A stretch of DNA of 6,389 nt from Planctomycetota bacterium. GTDB taxonomy: Bacteria; Planctomycetota; PLA2; JAEUHO01. The DNA is taken from the NCBI GenBank assembly GCA_029213105.1, contig JARGNS010000182.1, positions 1 to 6,389 on the forward strand, read 5' to 3'. Position 1 is the stretch's first letter, and every line of letters begins with the position of its first letter. The notes below the pieces were generated by a model. That model ran no database searches, had not been told where the DNA came from, and worked only from the letters and a program-made list of their open reading frames with translations. Of this stretch, positions 5,865-6,389 are shown piece after piece. A program made the position numbers and the translations under genes.

Positions 5865-6389
5865 ATGCGCCGAATCTGCCGCCCGTCTCTGCATGCCCTG
5901 GTTCCCCTCCTCCTGCTGCTGGCCGTCGGCTGCTCCAGCGTGGCCAGCCTCGACACCCGTGCGCCCAATCTCACGGATGCCGAGCGCGGCAGCGTGCGGG
6001 GGCAGGTGGACAAGGCCCTGGCGGAGGGACGCTACAACGTCGCGTGGAACCAGGAGGTCACCGCGGGCGGGGATCGGGACCGGCTCGAGCAGATCGCCCT
6101 CGCAGCCCAGGAAGCCCGCAGCGGACACGCCCCCGGCATGTTCGAGGCCCTGCGCGAGCGTCATGGAGCCCTGCAGGCCGAGGCACGCCGTACCGTGAGC
6201 GCGCGCTCCGAGGCGGCCCAGCGCGCCGGGCTCTGGATGCGCGCCGTGCAGATCGAGCTCACGACCGCCGACGATCCGCCGGCCTACACCCAGGCGTGGG
6301 CGGTGTACCGGGCGGCACCGCCGGACCAGGCCCCCGAGGTGTTGAAGGCCATCACGGACGCCAAGCAGGCCGCGACGGAGTCGGACGAG
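5865..6389 (+). CDS. N-terminal part of a predicted lipoprotein of unknown function (3' truncated)
   Basis: The frame runs from ATG 5865 through 175 codons to the window edge with no stop, so the gene is incomplete. The first residues are basic (MRRICR). They are followed by a hydrophobic run at residues 11-21 and a lipobox-like A-V-G-C, with Cys23 as the predicted lipidated residue and SS after it. This is a type II signal peptide, so the protein is probably membrane-anchored in the periplasm. The remainder is rich in Ala, Arg and Glu and looks mainly helical, with segments such as 'VDKALAEGRYNVAWNQ', 'LEQIALAAQEARSGHA' and 'QAWAVYRAAPPDQAPEVL'. The spacing hints at TPR- or HEAT-like helical hairpins, but I cannot assign a family. 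It is divergent from pcnB with a 57-bp gap, which may hold both promoters. Confidence 0.8.
   Translation, partial: MRRICRPSLHALVPLLLLLAVGCSSVASLDTRAPNLTDAERGSVRGQVDKALAEGRYNVAWNQEVTAGGDRDRLEQIALAAQEARSGHAPGMFEALRERHGALQAEARRTVSARSEAAQRAGLWMRAVQIELTTADDPPAYTQAWAVYRAAPPDQAPEVLKAITDAKQAATESDE

Overview
The window is visibly very GC-rich (my impression is about 70% G+C; I did not count it), with strong G/C preference at third codon positions. It reads as chromosomal DNA from a GC-rich Gram-negative-type bacterium. A signal-peptide lipoprotein, a class II poly(A) polymerase and a degenerate alkaline-phosphatase-fold secreted protein fit Planctomycetota best, or a comparable deltaproteobacterial/myxobacterial lineage. 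That placement is inference. I see no tRNA, rRNA, IS element, phage gene or CRISPR array.

Layout. Positions 1-444 (+) hold the 3' end of an unrecognised helical protein with two DUF4214-like repeats. It overlaps by ATGA with 441-1613 (+), a secreted protein of the alkaline phosphatase/phosphodiesterase superfamily that seems to have lost its metal ligands. After a 98-bp gap with a -10-like hexamer and a good Shine-Dalgarno, 1712-4060 (+) encodes a 782-residue single-pass membrane protein with about seven PASTA domains, two QPEPT pentapeptide stalks and no kinase domain. A 244-bp convergent junction (4061-4304) holds seven 15-bp tandem repeats and two hairpins. Positions 4305-5807 (-) are pcnB, poly(A) polymerase I, with a basic Arg/Gly-rich tail. 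A 57-bp divergent gap separates it from 5865-6389 (+), the N-terminal 175 residues of a lipoprotein that runs off the window.

How the parts relate. The first two genes look translationally coupled. The PASTA protein is probably its own unit and is likely a cell-envelope sensor or scaffold, since PASTA domains classically bind peptidoglycan or muropeptides. pcnB and the lipoprotein are divergently transcribed, probably from overlapping promoters, and both may start leaderless. No complete multi-gene new system is visible. The most distinctive items are the kinase-free, multi-PASTA stalk protein and the intergenic 15-bp array, which is open in the pcnB reading frame.
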